Of a stretch of 64,000 nt of DNA, positions 16,876 through 25,111 are shown piece after piece. The notes under the pieces are model-generated. The model did not search any database. It was not told where the DNA came from and worked only from the letters and a program-made list of their open reading frames with translations. How positions within the stretch are numbered: the stretch's first letter is position 1; each line of letters begins with the position of its first letter. Source of the stretch: an uncultured Paracoccaceae bacterium (GTDB taxonomy: Bacteria; Pseudomonadota; Alphaproteobacteria; Rhodobacterales; Rhodobacteraceae); the NCBI GenBank assembly GCA_938092015.1, contig CALKOT010000066.1:20716-84715 (forward strand), read 5' to 3'. The position numbers were made by a program, and so were the translations under genes.

Positions 16876-17727
16876 ATGTCTGAAACCCCACCTCTTTTCT
16901 GGTGCCTTGGCGGCGTTCTGGTCGACCATATCGGTCGAACCCATGCGCCCGTGCAAACTGGCCAGTCCAATCCTGGCGCAGCCCGGCTTACACCGGGCGG
17001 TGTTGCGTTGAACATTTCGCGGGCTCTCGCCAATGGCGGCGCGGACGTTGCGCTGATGTCCGCGGTTGGTCGTGACATAGGCGCTGAGCTGATCAAGGCG
17101 GCGCTGGACGCGGCCGGGATCGAAGATCAGATGATCCGAACCGACCATCCGACAGGGGCGTATCTCGCGATAGAAGACGCCAGCGGGGATCTTCACGCCG
17201 GGGTGTCGGACCTGACCGCGCTGGAAACTCTGCCAACCGATGCCATTGTCGCCCATCTGGCGCAGGCGCCTACCCACGCCCGGCTTGTGATCGACGCCAA
17301 CCTGACCCCTGATCAACAGTTCAAAGCCGCCGCGCGGCCAGGATGGCTGGCGGCTGAGGCTGTCTCTGCGCCGAAAGCGCAACGCCTCATCCCCCTTCTT
17401 CCCAGTTTGAATGCACTGTTTTGCAACCTTAGTGAGGCTTCGGTGTTAGGCGCCTCCGCCGAAACGGCCAAGGACGCAGCCAAGGGACTGACCGGAAACA
17501 CTGACGCCATCGTGTTCGTCACAAACGGACCTTGCCCTGCTGCAGTGGCCAAAGGCGACGAAGACTGGACGCTGCAACCACCAGCAATTCCGCCTGCATC
17601 TGTTACTGGCGCTGGTGATGCCTTCACCGCCGCCGCCCTCTTGGCGCTCGCGACTGACGCCACCCCTGAACAGGCGCTTGGCGCCGCTATCACCGCCGCA
17701 TCCGCGCTTTTGGAGACATCATTGTGA
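16876..17727 (+). CDS. psuK: PfkB-family carbohydrate kinase, probably pseudouridine kinase
   Basis: 283-residue ribokinase-fold kinase with an N-terminal glycine-rich substrate motif (CLGGVLVDHIGR), GGVALNISRALA, and the C-terminal PfkB signature GAGDAF, whose Asp near residue 248 is the catalytic base. The family phosphorylates sugars or nucleosides. The assignment to pseudouridine kinase rests on context: its last codons overlap the start of psuG by four bases. Together they would turn pseudouridine into uracil and ribose-5-phosphate. The start is the ATG at 16876. Confidence 0.85.
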   Translation: MSETPPLFWCLGGVLVDHIGRTHAPVQTGQSNPGAARLTPGGVALNISRALANGGADVALMSAVGRDIGAELIKAALDAAGIEDQMIRTDHPTGAYLAIEDASGDLHAGVSDLTALETLPTDAIVAHLAQAPTHARLVIDANLTPDQQFKAAARPGWLAAEAVSAPKAQRLIPLLPSLNALFCNLSEASVLGASAETAKDAAKGLTGNTDAIVFVTNGPCPAAVAKGDEDWTLQPPAIPPASVTGAGDAFTAAALLALATDATPEQALGAAITAASALLETSL

Positions 17728-18626
17728 CCCTCCCCCTCACGTTTTCAGACGAAGCTGCGATGGCCCGCGCTGAAGGCCGCCCCATTGTGGCGCTTGAAAG
17801 CACAATCATCAGCCACGGTCTGCCATGGCCAAAAAACCTTGAGGTCGCCCGGCAGGCCGAAGAAGAAATCCGCACTGCAGGCGCCACACCTGCGACCATC
17901 GCCGTCGGTGGCGGTGAAATTCGTATCGGTTTGAAGAGGGAACAATTGCACGAACTTGCTTCAGCGGATGATGTCTGGAAGTTAAGTCGCGCTGACCTGC
18001 CTGTCGCCCTGTCGCAAGGCGCTTTGGGGGCAACAACTGTCGCCGCTACGATGATCTGTGCGCACCTGGCGGGCATTGAAGTGTTCGCAACCGGTGGCAT
18101 CGGGGGCGTGCATCGGGGCGCCGAGGATGATTTTGATATTTCCGCGGATCTTGATGAATTCGCTAAAACCCCGGTCACCGTTGTCGCAGCTGGCGCCAAG
18201 GCCATTCTGGATCTTCCCAAAACGCTTGAAGCGTTGGAAACCCGCGGCGTGCCCGTCATTGGCTATCAGACAGAAGAACTCCCTGCCTTCTGGAGCCGTG
18301 AAAGTGGCCTGAAAGCCCCGTTAACCTTGAATTCAGGTGCTGAAGTCGCCGCAGCCCACAGAATGCGCGCCAAACTCGGTCTTTCCGGGGGACAACTGGT
18401 TGTAAACCCCGTTCCTGCGTCGGACGAAATTCCCGCGGCGGAGCTTGCCCCGCTGATCGATGCCGCCCTTGCCAAGGCGACGGCTGAAGGGATTGCCGGA
18501 AAGGCGGTCACGCCATTCCTGTTGGGTGAGATCGTCGCTGCCACCAAAGGCCGAAGCCTAGAGACCAACATCGCCCTTCTGCTCAACAATTGCCGCGTTG
18601 CTGCAGAGATCGCAAAATCTATGTGA
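17724..18626 (+). CDS. psuG: Pseudouridine-5'-phosphate glycosidase
   Basis: Splits pseudouridine 5'-phosphate into uracil and ribose 5-phosphate in the cytosol. 300 residues, the usual length. Family motifs present: VALESTIISHGLPWP near residue 20 with the catalytic Glu, GGGEIRIGL, KLSRADLP with the active-site Lys, TTVAATM, and ATGGIGGVHRGAE. Starts with GTG inside the end of the kinase gene, so the pair is translationally coupled. Confidence 0.95.
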   Translation: MTLPLTFSDEAAMARAEGRPIVALESTIISHGLPWPKNLEVARQAEEEIRTAGATPATIAVGGGEIRIGLKREQLHELASADDVWKLSRADLPVALSQGALGATTVAATMICAHLAGIEVFATGGIGGVHRGAEDDFDISADLDEFAKTPVTVVAAGAKAILDLPKTLEALETRGVPVIGYQTEELPAFWSRESGLKAPLTLNSGAEVAAAHRMRAKLGLSGGQLVVNPVPASDEIPAAELAPLIDAALAKATAEGIAGKAVTPFLLGEIVAATKGRSLETNIALLLNNCRVAAEIAKSM

Positions 18627-18795
18627 GCAGGCGCCGATCCCGTTCACATGCACCCGGATCGCAATTATCGTTGCGCCCTGCAACGAAACCCTAATTTGGC
18701 AAGATTGCCTTAATCGTTTTGCAATCGACCCAAAGCATCAAATTCACTGCAATAGAATTTCGTCAGCAAAAACAACGGTTAGATCTGTTTCCTAA

Positions 18796-19010
18796 AGTTG
18801 GCATGCCCTTTGCGCACTTATGTTTGATCGCACTGGCGGGGAGTTAACACAGGGGTGTGTAAGTTCAGGTGGCGCCAGAGCGGTCACCCAAAAGCGCAAA
18901 GATGCGCGAAAGCCGATAGGCAAATAGGAAACGATGCGATGGGCGGGGATGGGTGTCTCCGGGCTGAGCAAGCTACTGACGGGGGCGTTCAGCGACGCCC
19001 CCGTTGCTCT
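18796..19010 (+). ncRNA. Candidate small RNA gene ending in a strong hairpin, family not recognised
   Basis: The 626-base gap between psuG and the MFS gene has no convincing open frame but contains a possible promoter (TTGGCA near 18799 and TATGTT about 15 bases further), then about 170 bases with several short self-complementary stretches (for example GCGC-N6-GCGC), and a 10-bp perfect stem ACGGGGGCGT / ACGCCCCCGT (18979-18988, 18995-19004) followed by a moderately T-rich tail. No match to tmRNA, RNase P, SRP or 6S hallmarks was recognised. It could equally be an untranslated tail with a terminator. Confidence 0.3.
18979..19004 (+). terminator. Terminator-like hairpin downstream of psuG
   Basis: Perfect 10-bp inverted repeat ACGGGGGCGT / ACGCCCCCGT with a 6-base loop, followed by TGCTCTGTTT. 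The stem is very stable but the T-tract is weak. It lies about 350 bases beyond psuG and may terminate that operon or the candidate RNA above. Confidence 0.6.
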
Positions 19011-19252
19011 GTTTAAGCGTCCAGCCTAATCACCAACCTCCCGGTCATCCCAAGGCGGCGGCCTTGTCGTAGGGCGCTTTGTTTCATGCGCCGCCGGGCA
19101 ATTCTCAGCGTGTTTAACCGACGGCTTTTGGCGATGGTCGCCAGGTGCGTGCCGCCGAGTGATCAAAGCTGGACCAAACCCTACGGCGCCCTATCGTCGA
19201 GTGCCCAATCTGCTATCCTGAGCCAATCGAAACAACTTTGCACAGAGCTCTC

Positions 19253-20452
19253 ATGACAGCTGCCATCCCGAAATCGACACTGAACGCCGCAATCCTCGCC
19301 GGGTGCCTTATCGCCTTTCTAAGCTTTGGTTTTGCCGCAACTTTTGGCGTCTTTCTGCAACCGATGAGCGCTGATTTGGGTTGGGGCCGTGAAATATTTT
19401 CGCTGTCCGTCGCCGTTCAACTGCTGGCATGGGGATTTACCCAGCCTTTCGCAGGCATGGCTGCTGATCGTTATGGCACGGCGCGCGTACTTGCATTTGG
19501 CGCACTGATGTCCGCGCTGGGATTTTTCTTGCGCGGCTGGATCGTTACGCCAGAGGTATTTATCGCGTCTGGCGTCATTGTGGGCATGGGCACTGGCGCA
19601 TGCTCGTTCCCCATTGTCATCGCGGCGCTTGGTAAAGTGGTCGATGACAAGCAGCGCAGTTATGTCATGGGGCTTGGTACTGCCGCCGCATCTTTTGGTA
19701 TGTTCGCCGCCGCCCACGCATCTAACGCCATGATCGGGGCCTATGGCTGGCAGTTTTCCATCACGTTGATCAGTCTTAGTTTTCTAGCGATCCTGCCCTT
19801 TCTGGTCTTTATCGCCCGTGTGTCGAAACCCACTGCGCCATCTGGCCAACCCGGGGCCTTGACCGCAGCTATCAAGTCCGCCTTTGGCGACCGCAGTTTC
19901 GTTTGCCTGTTCTTTGGGTTTTTCGTCTGCGGCTTTCACGTCGCGTTCATTGGCACCCATCTGCCAGCCTATATTGACGACCTTGGATACGCCGCGCAGA
20001 TCGGCGGTTGGTCACTGGCGTTGATTGGTCTGTTCAATGTCGCCGGGTCGTTTGCAACCGGGTGGGTTGGCCAAAACTGGTCAATGCGCAACAGCCTCTC
20101 GGTTCTTTACACATCGCGGGCGATCGTTATTGCGATTTTCATCATGACCCCCGCTTCGCCTATGTCGATCCTGGTTTTTTCCGGGGTAATGGGTCTTTTG
20201 TGGCTTTCAACCGTGCCTTTGACCATGGCGCTGGTCGCCCACACTCAGGGTTTGAAATATCTTTCCACTCTGGCTGGCATGATCTTTCTAAGCCACCAGA
20301 TCGGCAGCTTTACCGGCGCATGGCTGGGTGGGCGGATCTATGACATCTATGGGGACTACACGCCGATGTGGTGGGCTGCCGTCGGCTTCGGCTTGCTGGC
20401 CGCGATCATTCACATGCCAATCAGGGAAGAACGCAGCGCGCATGCTGCGTGA
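19253..20452 (+). CDS. Major facilitator superfamily transporter
   Basis: About 399 residues with twelve predicted membrane helices. It has the loop 2-3 MFS motif GMAADRYGTARV near residue 75 and a long hydrophilic centre (after FIARVSKPTAPSG) dividing the two six-helix halves. It resembles the oxalate/formate-antiporter-like branch with small organic anions as substrates, but the substrate cannot be told from sequence. The ATG at 19253 is preferred over a TTG 15 bases upstream. Monocistronic; no partner enzyme is adjacent. Confidence 0.9.
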   Translation: MTAAIPKSTLNAAILAGCLIAFLSFGFAATFGVFLQPMSADLGWGREIFSLSVAVQLLAWGFTQPFAGMAADRYGTARVLAFGALMSALGFFLRGWIVTPEVFIASGVIVGMGTGACSFPIVIAALGKVVDDKQRSYVMGLGTAAASFGMFAAAHASNAMIGAYGWQFSITLISLSFLAILPFLVFIARVSKPTAPSGQPGALTAAIKSAFGDRSFVCLFFGFFVCGFHVAFIGTHLPAYIDDLGYAAQIGGWSLALIGLFNVAGSFATGWVGQNWSMRNSLSVLYTSRAIVIAIFIMTPASPMSILVFSGVMGLLWLSTVPLTMALVAHTQGLKYLSTLAGMIFLSHQIGSFTGAWLGGRIYDIYGDYTPMWWAAVGFGLLAAIIHMPIREERSAHAA

Positions 20453-20793
20453 TTTAACCCGGGACACTGGCGTTGTGCAGATCGTTTGAGGCGCTCTGTA
20501 TCGAACAGGGTTGCCGCGACGGGCTGATCGGATTTGACGCGGGTCAGGTTCGGGCTGTGTCGGATAGTGTTGGTGCGTTTGGTGAGAGCGATTTCATCTT
20601 TTGAAGATATGATTGTCTACGCGACCTTCCCGCTGTGACGCATTAGGTCAGCCGCTAACGCCAACGCATTGGGGTGGCGTTCCCTTAGAAGCGGTGCGAA
20701 ACCTAAAGTTAAAAGAACAATAATTTGTTTTAATATCAATGTATTACTTGTAGTTTCACGCGTGAAACCCTTCGTTTTGAACGGAGCCCGACG
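20453..20793. other. Spacer with a 16-bp palindrome
   Basis: 340 bases with no supported gene. The first 150 bases keep a short open stretch that looks protein-like (ending GESDFIF before TGA) but has no start signals and may be a gene relic. The last 60 bases are AT-rich and hold the palindrome listed separately. Confidence 0.4.
20753..20768. promoter_or_regulatory. Palindrome GTTTCACGCGTGAAAC, copy 1
   Basis: Perfect 16-bp palindrome next to AT-rich sequence downstream of the HAD-hydrolase gene. An identical copy lies at 23742-23757. The half-sites GTTTCAC/GTGAAAC equal those of the bacterial ParB target parS, but two extra central bases (GC) separate them, so it is not canonical parS. Function is unknown. 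Confidence 0.5.
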
Positions 20794-21408
20794 CTAGATT
20801 GGGAACCCCGCCTCAACCAGCGCCGCCTTCAATGCGGGGATGTCGCCATCAAAGACATGTCCCCCCCAGCCACGGTCTTGGGCAATCTGAATATTGTAGT
20901 CCCGGTCATCGATGAAGAAGAGGTCAGCGCCCGTTTTCCCGGTGCGCTGCTCCATGATCTCATAGATGCGCGGTTCAGGCTTTACCGTCCCTTCACGACC
21001 ACTGACGACCAACCCGTCAAACGCGCCAAGTTCGGGGTAGAGATCCACCCCGCGATCCCAGCTGTCAGCGGCGAAATTCGTCAGGGCCCAGCATGGCGTC
21101 CCAGCGGATCGAAGCGTGTTTCGCAGTGAAACCATCTCTTCTATCAAGCCGCCGCACATCCGATCCCACGCCGCCCACCACGGTAAGATCAACATCGCGT
21201 CCTCGGGATGGTTTTCGGCAAGTCTGGCGACCGTCGGCTCCAACTTGCCGCGATCACCGTCAAGGTTCATCTCATCGAGCGGCAGTCGACTATAAAAAGC
21301 CTGCCGCGCCGCTTCATCGGGGATCAACTGGCCGAACAAATAGTCTGGCGACCAGTCCAAAAGGACTGACCCGATGTCCCAGACCAGGGTTTTGCCACCA
21401 GATGTCAT
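20794..21408 (-). CDS. HAD-superfamily hydrolase (subfamily IA, haloacid dehalogenase-like)
   Basis: 204 residues with the four HAD motifs in order: WDIGSVLLDW (nucleophile Asp near residue 11), LTNF (motif II Thr), the Lys of KPEPRIYE (motif III) and FIDDRDYN (motif IV). A helical cap domain lies between motifs I and II. These enzymes hydrolyse phosphoesters or C-halogen bonds; sequence alone does not tell which. The start overlaps the stop of the upstream IalB-like gene by four bases, so the two are co-translated. Confidence 0.88.
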   Translation of the reverse strand: MTSGGKTLVWDIGSVLLDWSPDYLFGQLIPDEAARQAFYSRLPLDEMNLDGDRGKLEPTVARLAENHPEDAMLILPWWAAWDRMCGGLIEEMVSLRNTLRSAGTPCWALTNFAADSWDRGVDLYPELGAFDGLVVSGREGTVKPEPRIYEIMEQRTGKTGADLFFIDDRDYNIQIAQDRGWGGHVFDGDIPALKAALVEAGFPI

Positions 21409-21899
21409 TGCGCGGACAACGCGGCCAGGCCGGCCGTAACGCCCTGCAGCGAAACCCTGAAAGCCGTCGCTTTGTCCTCACGAAACTTGTTGTAGCCCAA
21501 CACCATGACATTGCCCGCCATCACAACCCCTTGCTGCTGAGGCGACAGCAGCGCGGCGGCGCGACACAACTGCCGCACACACGTGCGCCAGCTAAGGTTC
21601 ACGACGTCGTCGCGCTCATCTACGATATAACCCGGGGCGATGTTCAGAGCGACGCCCTCGGGGGAATTCATCACCATCAGGACCCGCGGCTGGCCATCGA
21701 TCTGCGCTATGTTCAGGGACACTTCGGCCAGCAATTGATTGCCTTCTTCAATAACCACCCTTTGACGAAGTGAGCAGATCTTACCAGCCTGCTGTTGGGC
21801 GCAACGTAGCGTCCAATCGCCAAATTGCTGCGTGGTATGCTCCTGCGCCGAAGCGCTTAGCGCTGTCAGGATGAATGTGATCGCCAGTATAGTCCGCAT
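21405..21899 (-). CDS. Invasion-associated locus B (IalB)-family secreted protein
   Basis: 164 residues with a Sec signal peptide (hydrophobic stretch, then SASAQE) and an IalB-like domain: FGDWTLRCAQ near residue 26, a mid-protein VLMVMNSPEGVAL segment, and paired cysteines (WRTCVRQLC). These proteins are periplasmic or outer-membrane associated in many alphaproteobacteria; despite the name, most occur in non-pathogens and their role is unclear. First gene of a two-gene minus-strand operon with the HAD hydrolase. It is divergent from imuB, and its promoter region (21900-22000) is next to the imuB LexA box. Confidence 0.85.
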   Translation of the reverse strand: MRTILAITFILTALSASAQEHTTQQFGDWTLRCAQQQAGKICSLRQRVVIEEGNQLLAEVSLNIAQIDGQPRVLMVMNSPEGVALNIAPGYIVDERDDVVNLSWRTCVRQLCRAAALLSPQQQGVVMAGNVMVLGYNKFREDKATAFRVSLQGVTAGLAALSAQ

Positions 21900-22001
21900 G
21901 TTGGCCCCTTTTGTCTTCGCTTACTCTCATAACGCGGTGATGATCACAGTGAAAGGCGATCCTTACGCCTCTTTGCCCTGATGCGCCGATGAACTAGACT
22001 A

Positions 22002-22016
22002 GAACATATTGGGAAC
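22002..22016 (+). promoter_or_regulatory. LexA box upstream of imuB
   Basis: GAAC-ATATTGG-GAAC, which on the other strand is GTTC-N7-GTTC, the direct-repeat SOS operator of alphaproteobacteria. A plausible -10 (TAGACT) precedes it at about 21996. The same repeat form sits in front of lexA in this window, supporting the call. It also shows that the imuB start must lie downstream of about 22020. Confidence 0.85.
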
Positions 22017-22044
22017 ATCAGAATCGGGCCAGGCCTTGCATCCA

Positions 22045-23730
22045 GTGCTGACACAATCGCGGACTGCGCCGCCAAAGCGAATTATTTCGCTGTGGTTTCC
22101 CCACTTTACCGCCGAGTGGCGGCTGCGGGAGATTGGAGAGATTGGCGGCGGCCCTTTCGCCATCGTCAGCGAGGTATCGGGGGCGACCCGCATCTCCAGC
22201 CTCAACCAAACGGCAGAGGCGCAGGGACTGGCCCGAGGGATGAGCCTGTCAGACGCGCGGGCGATGGTGCCTGACCTGATCACCCGGTCCGGCATGCCGG
22301 AGAGAGAGGCTGCAGCGCTGGCTGCTATCGCGCGCTGGGCCGGACGCTTCAGCCCGTTCATCGCGACTGAAGAAGGCGAAGCGCTGGTGATGGACGCCTC
22401 TGGCTGCGCCCATCTGTTTGGGGGGGAAACGGCGATGCTGACCAGCATGGTGGAGGAGCTTGCTAATCTGGGTTTCACAGCGCGCGCCGGTATGGCCGAC
22501 ACCCGCGGCGCTGCCTGGGCGCTTGCCCGGTACGCGCCGACAACTGTTGCGCCCGGGGCCCTGACTGGCGATGGGATCGCGCCAGACGCACATGCGACCC
22601 GTGTCCGTACGCCAAAACGAAAGCGCTGGACCCGGCCTGAGATGACGACCGCCAAAGGGGGCGGTGCGGTTGCAATCGCCATCGCCCCGCCCGGCCGTGC
22701 GCGGGCGGCGCTGAACCCTTTGCCGCTGGCGGCCCTTCGCCTTCCGCCTGAGATCATCAGCCGCCTGCAGCGTCTTGGCCTCAGGCGCGTTGAAGAATTG
22801 ACGCTGACGCCCCGCGCCGGCCTTGCCCGTCGGTTCGGGATGGAAGTGCCGCTGCGGTTGGATCAGGCGCTTGGCATGGCGCCTGAGCCGATCTCGCCTG
22901 GTCAGGCGAAGGCGCCGCTGGCCGCGCGGATCAGCTTTCCAGAGCCGATTGGACTGACATCGGATATTGAGGCGGCGCTGGACAGGCTGCTGGCCCAGGT
23001 CTGCAAACGTATGGAGGAACGCGCCCAGGGCGCCCGCAAGCTGCGGCTGATGCTGCGGCGGGTGGATGGCGAGGCTGAGTTGCTGGATGTCGGCCTTGCC
23101 CGCCCGACCCGGGACCCCCAGCGGATTGCGCCCCTGTTCGCCAGGCGGGTTGATAAGATTGACGCAGGCTATGGCATCGATGCGGCGCGCCTGCTGGTGA
23201 TTACAGTGGAACCCCTAAGCGATGTTCAGCACAGCGGCCATTTCGCCGCGCGGGCTGAGGCGGTGGCGCGGCTTTCGCCGGGGGGAGGTGAGGCTTTCGC
23301 CGACCTTCTGTCACGGATTGGCGGGCGTATCGGGCTGGACCGCCTGACCCGGCCGCTACTGGCTGACAGCCACATCCCGGAAAAGGCCTGGCTGACCACC
23401 CCGGCCGCCTATTCCGAGCCGCCGACAACCGGCTGGCCTGACCGGGGGCGCCTGCGACCTGCAGTGCTGCACCCGCCTGAGCGGATTGTGGAGGAGATAC
23501 CCGGCCGCCCGCCAGAAAGGCTTCGCTGGCGGGGGCGCAGCCATGAAGTGGCCTTCAGCGCTGGGCCTGAACGGATCGCGCCGGAATGGTGGTTAGACGA
23601 CCCGAACTGGCGGTCCGGCCCCCGCGATTACTGGCGGGTTGAGACGGCGGAAGGATTGCGGCTGTGGTTGTTTGAAGCCCATGGCGGGGATATTTCCGGT
23701 GGGTGGTTTGCGCAAGGGGAAATGGTGTGA
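22045..23730 (+). CDS. imuB: ImuB-like Y-family DNA polymerase homologue (SOS mutagenesis)
   Basis: About 561 residues of a UmuC/DinP-fold protein of the ImuB type. ImuB lacks polymerase catalytic residues and bridges ImuA, the beta clamp and the error-prone polymerase DnaE2. Visible are IISLWFPHFTAEWRL at the N-terminus, MDASGCAHLFGGE in the palm, a Lys/Arg-rich insertion near residue 190, and a little-finger domain. The frame extends to a TTG inside the LexA box, so I place the start at the GTG at 22045; a TTG at 22036 is also possible. Unusually, neither imuA nor dnaE2 is adjacent. Confidence 0.85.
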   Translation: MLTQSRTAPPKRIISLWFPHFTAEWRLREIGEIGGGPFAIVSEVSGATRISSLNQTAEAQGLARGMSLSDARAMVPDLITRSGMPEREAAALAAIARWAGRFSPFIATEEGEALVMDASGCAHLFGGETAMLTSMVEELANLGFTARAGMADTRGAAWALARYAPTTVAPGALTGDGIAPDAHATRVRTPKRKRWTRPEMTTAKGGGAVAIAIAPPGRARAALNPLPLAALRLPPEIISRLQRLGLRRVEELTLTPRAGLARRFGMEVPLRLDQALGMAPEPISPGQAKAPLAARISFPEPIGLTSDIEAALDRLLAQVCKRMEERAQGARKLRLMLRRVDGEAELLDVGLARPTRDPQRIAPLFARRVDKIDAGYGIDAARLLVITVEPLSDVQHSGHFAARAEAVARLSPGGGEAFADLLSRIGGRIGLDRLTRPLLADSHIPEKAWLTTPAAYSEPPTTGWPDRGRLRPAVLHPPERIVEEIPGRPPERLRWRGRSHEVAFSAGPERIAPEWWLDDPNWRSGPRDYWRVETAEGLRLWLFEAHGGDISGGWFAQGEMV

Positions 23731-23741
23731 AACCACCAAGA

Positions 23742-23757
23742 GTTTCACGCGTGAAAC
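23742..23757. promoter_or_regulatory. Palindrome GTTTCACGCGTGAAAC, copy 2
   Basis: Identical to the site at 20753-20768. It lies 12 bases past the imuB stop; an additional half-site GTGAAAC overlaps the imuB stop codon. It is followed by AT-rich sequence. The two copies bracket the HAD-ialB-imuB block. Confidence 0.5.
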
Positions 23758-23933
23758 CGCGACTAAGGTGCTGATATATATGGCATTAAATATGTCTTTA
23801 ACTAATTGTTTCCGTAAACCTGCATTGGGCCATGACCCTTGCGGCAGGTCAATTTTAACCAAGTGAGTTGACCAGAAAGGCGGCTTTCGAACGGACGAAT
23901 TTCTTGCGGCCGTTGCGGAAGTAAAGCAGCGTT

Positions 23934-24588
23934 TCAGGCTGTCTTTTTGAGCCGATTGCGGCTCAGGAAGGCGAGGCCGCCAAGAGATGCGAGCAGCAAG
24001 GGCATTGTCAGCGGCTAAGGTACCTGAGCCACATTTGTCAGAAGACCCGGGCCAGAAGACCCGGGCTGGTGATGTTATTGCCACTCCCGGCTCCACCAAG
24101 TGGAGTTATCGCAGAGCATTCAGTAAGGAGGTTATCGTTATCGAACGTCTTGCAATCGCCAATCGCCGCGCTCGCTGCTACGATCGCACCTTCTACGTCT
24201 GGATCGTAATCGTTCAAAAGCGGCGCTGAAAACTTGATCGTAAGATAGCCAGTCAAACCGCCGGTGGTCAGGGCGCTGGTGCTGAAAAAGAGCTCATTAT
24301 CTTTGGCGTTCTTCTGCGATTCAAAGACGTCGTAAGTGCCGTCATAGGCCAACGTCGCAATGTCATTATTGTCGAATGGGCCAGTGTTTGTGACGATAGG
24401 CCTAAAGTTGTTAAAGCTTTGTGTGGTAGATAGTCAAATGAACCAGTGATCCTGATATCAGACGGGTTGCCCGAATTTTCTTTGACCAGAACATCCTGAA
24501 CAAAGGTCCACGTAACCGCCGCCACTGGTAGCGCAGCTGCCAGCAGAAACGTCGCCGCGCATGCGCAGAGTCTTACAAAGCTTTTCAT
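23934..24588 (-). pseudogene. PEP-CTERM-type exported protein, three lesions
   Basis: Reads from MKSFVRLCACAATFLLAAALP (signal peptide) through a beta-rich domain of about 160 residues to a C-terminal sorting tail: VP(stop)PLT, a hydrophobic helix (MPLLLASLGGLAFL) and a basic end (SRNRLKK). This is the tripartite PEP-CTERM signal recognised by exosortases. Lesions: one base lost near 24430-24434 (frame resumes as STTQSFNNFRP); a perfect 14-bp tandem duplication of CAGAAGACCCGGGC at 24039-24066 that shifts the frame; and TAG at 24015-24017 in place of the Glu of the PEP motif itself (one-base change from GAG). Repairing these restores one frame of about 215 residues. No exosortase gene is in the window. 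Confidence 0.8.
24039..24066. repeat. Perfect 14-bp tandem duplication in the PEP-CTERM gene
   Basis: CAGAAGACCCGGGC occurs twice head to tail (24039-24052 and 24053-24066). Removing one copy restores the reading frame of the PEP-CTERM gene into its sorting signal, so this is a recent slippage duplication that disabled the gene. Confidence 0.9.
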
Positions 24589-25111
24589 GTTTCCGCCCCA
24601 ACGGATTTACCACAGTAGTCAAAACATTGGAGCGTCTTAGAATCAGAATGCAGCGCTACTGGACATGATTTAGTGGGAAATTTTCATTTGGTTTAACCCG
24701 GATTCTTCACTTGATTTGTCCGCATGATGGTAACGCCGCATGTTGGTGTGTTTAGGTGAAATTGCACCTCTTAGTTGCAGTTATGTGAGGTCTTTTGCCC
24801 CCGCGGAGCGCACTTGAGTCGAAGGAACGAGCCAGTCGGTCTGCCCCGGCACTTCAATGTCACGGCGCCCCATGATCGAGGCCGCATCATTCTTCAGGGC
24901 TCGTCCACTAATAATTTGGCGGAAAACCGAATCAATCCGAAGTCGGTTAGTTTTGTTCACATCCTCTTACGCGCCACTTGAAAGAAGACTGACTGGCGTC
25001 AGAAACCAGCAATGTGCTGACGGCCATTTCTTCCTACGCGCTTCTTCCCAAATACAGTTCCGGCAGAACACCGAGGTCGTCGGTTCCGAGGCTTTCACCC
25101 CACTCAATCCA
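24589..25111. other. 523-base spacer, mostly without genes
   Basis: Lies between the starts/ends of two decayed minus-strand genes. The only protein-like stretch is a 59-codon minus-strand frame at 24781-24960, given separately with low confidence. The promoter of the PEP-CTERM gene would lie above 24589. Nothing else was recognised. Confidence 0.4.
24781..24960 (-). CDS. Hypothetical small protein (59 residues), doubtful
   Basis: GTG start, GAGG about six bases upstream, TAA stop. The translation begins MNKTNRLRIDSVFRQIISGR and has a balanced, protein-like composition with a segment IMGRRDIEVPGQTDWL. I recognise no family and no membrane or signal segment. It sits in a region of gene decay, so it could be the C-terminal remnant of a longer gene or chance. 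Kept only because no other explanation covers this stretch. Confidence 0.22.
   Translation of the reverse strand: MNKTNRLRIDSVFRQIISGRALKNDAASIMGRRDIEVPGQTDWLVPSTQVRSAGAKDLT

Noticed and set aside
20460..20604. Open stretch ending GESDFIF after the MFS gene
   Set aside because: No credible start codon or ribosome site; possibly a gene remnant but not supportable as a gene.
22009..22044. TTG at 22009 as imuB start
   Set aside because: It lies inside the LexA box, so the codon would be within the operator; a start at 22036-22045 is more consistent.
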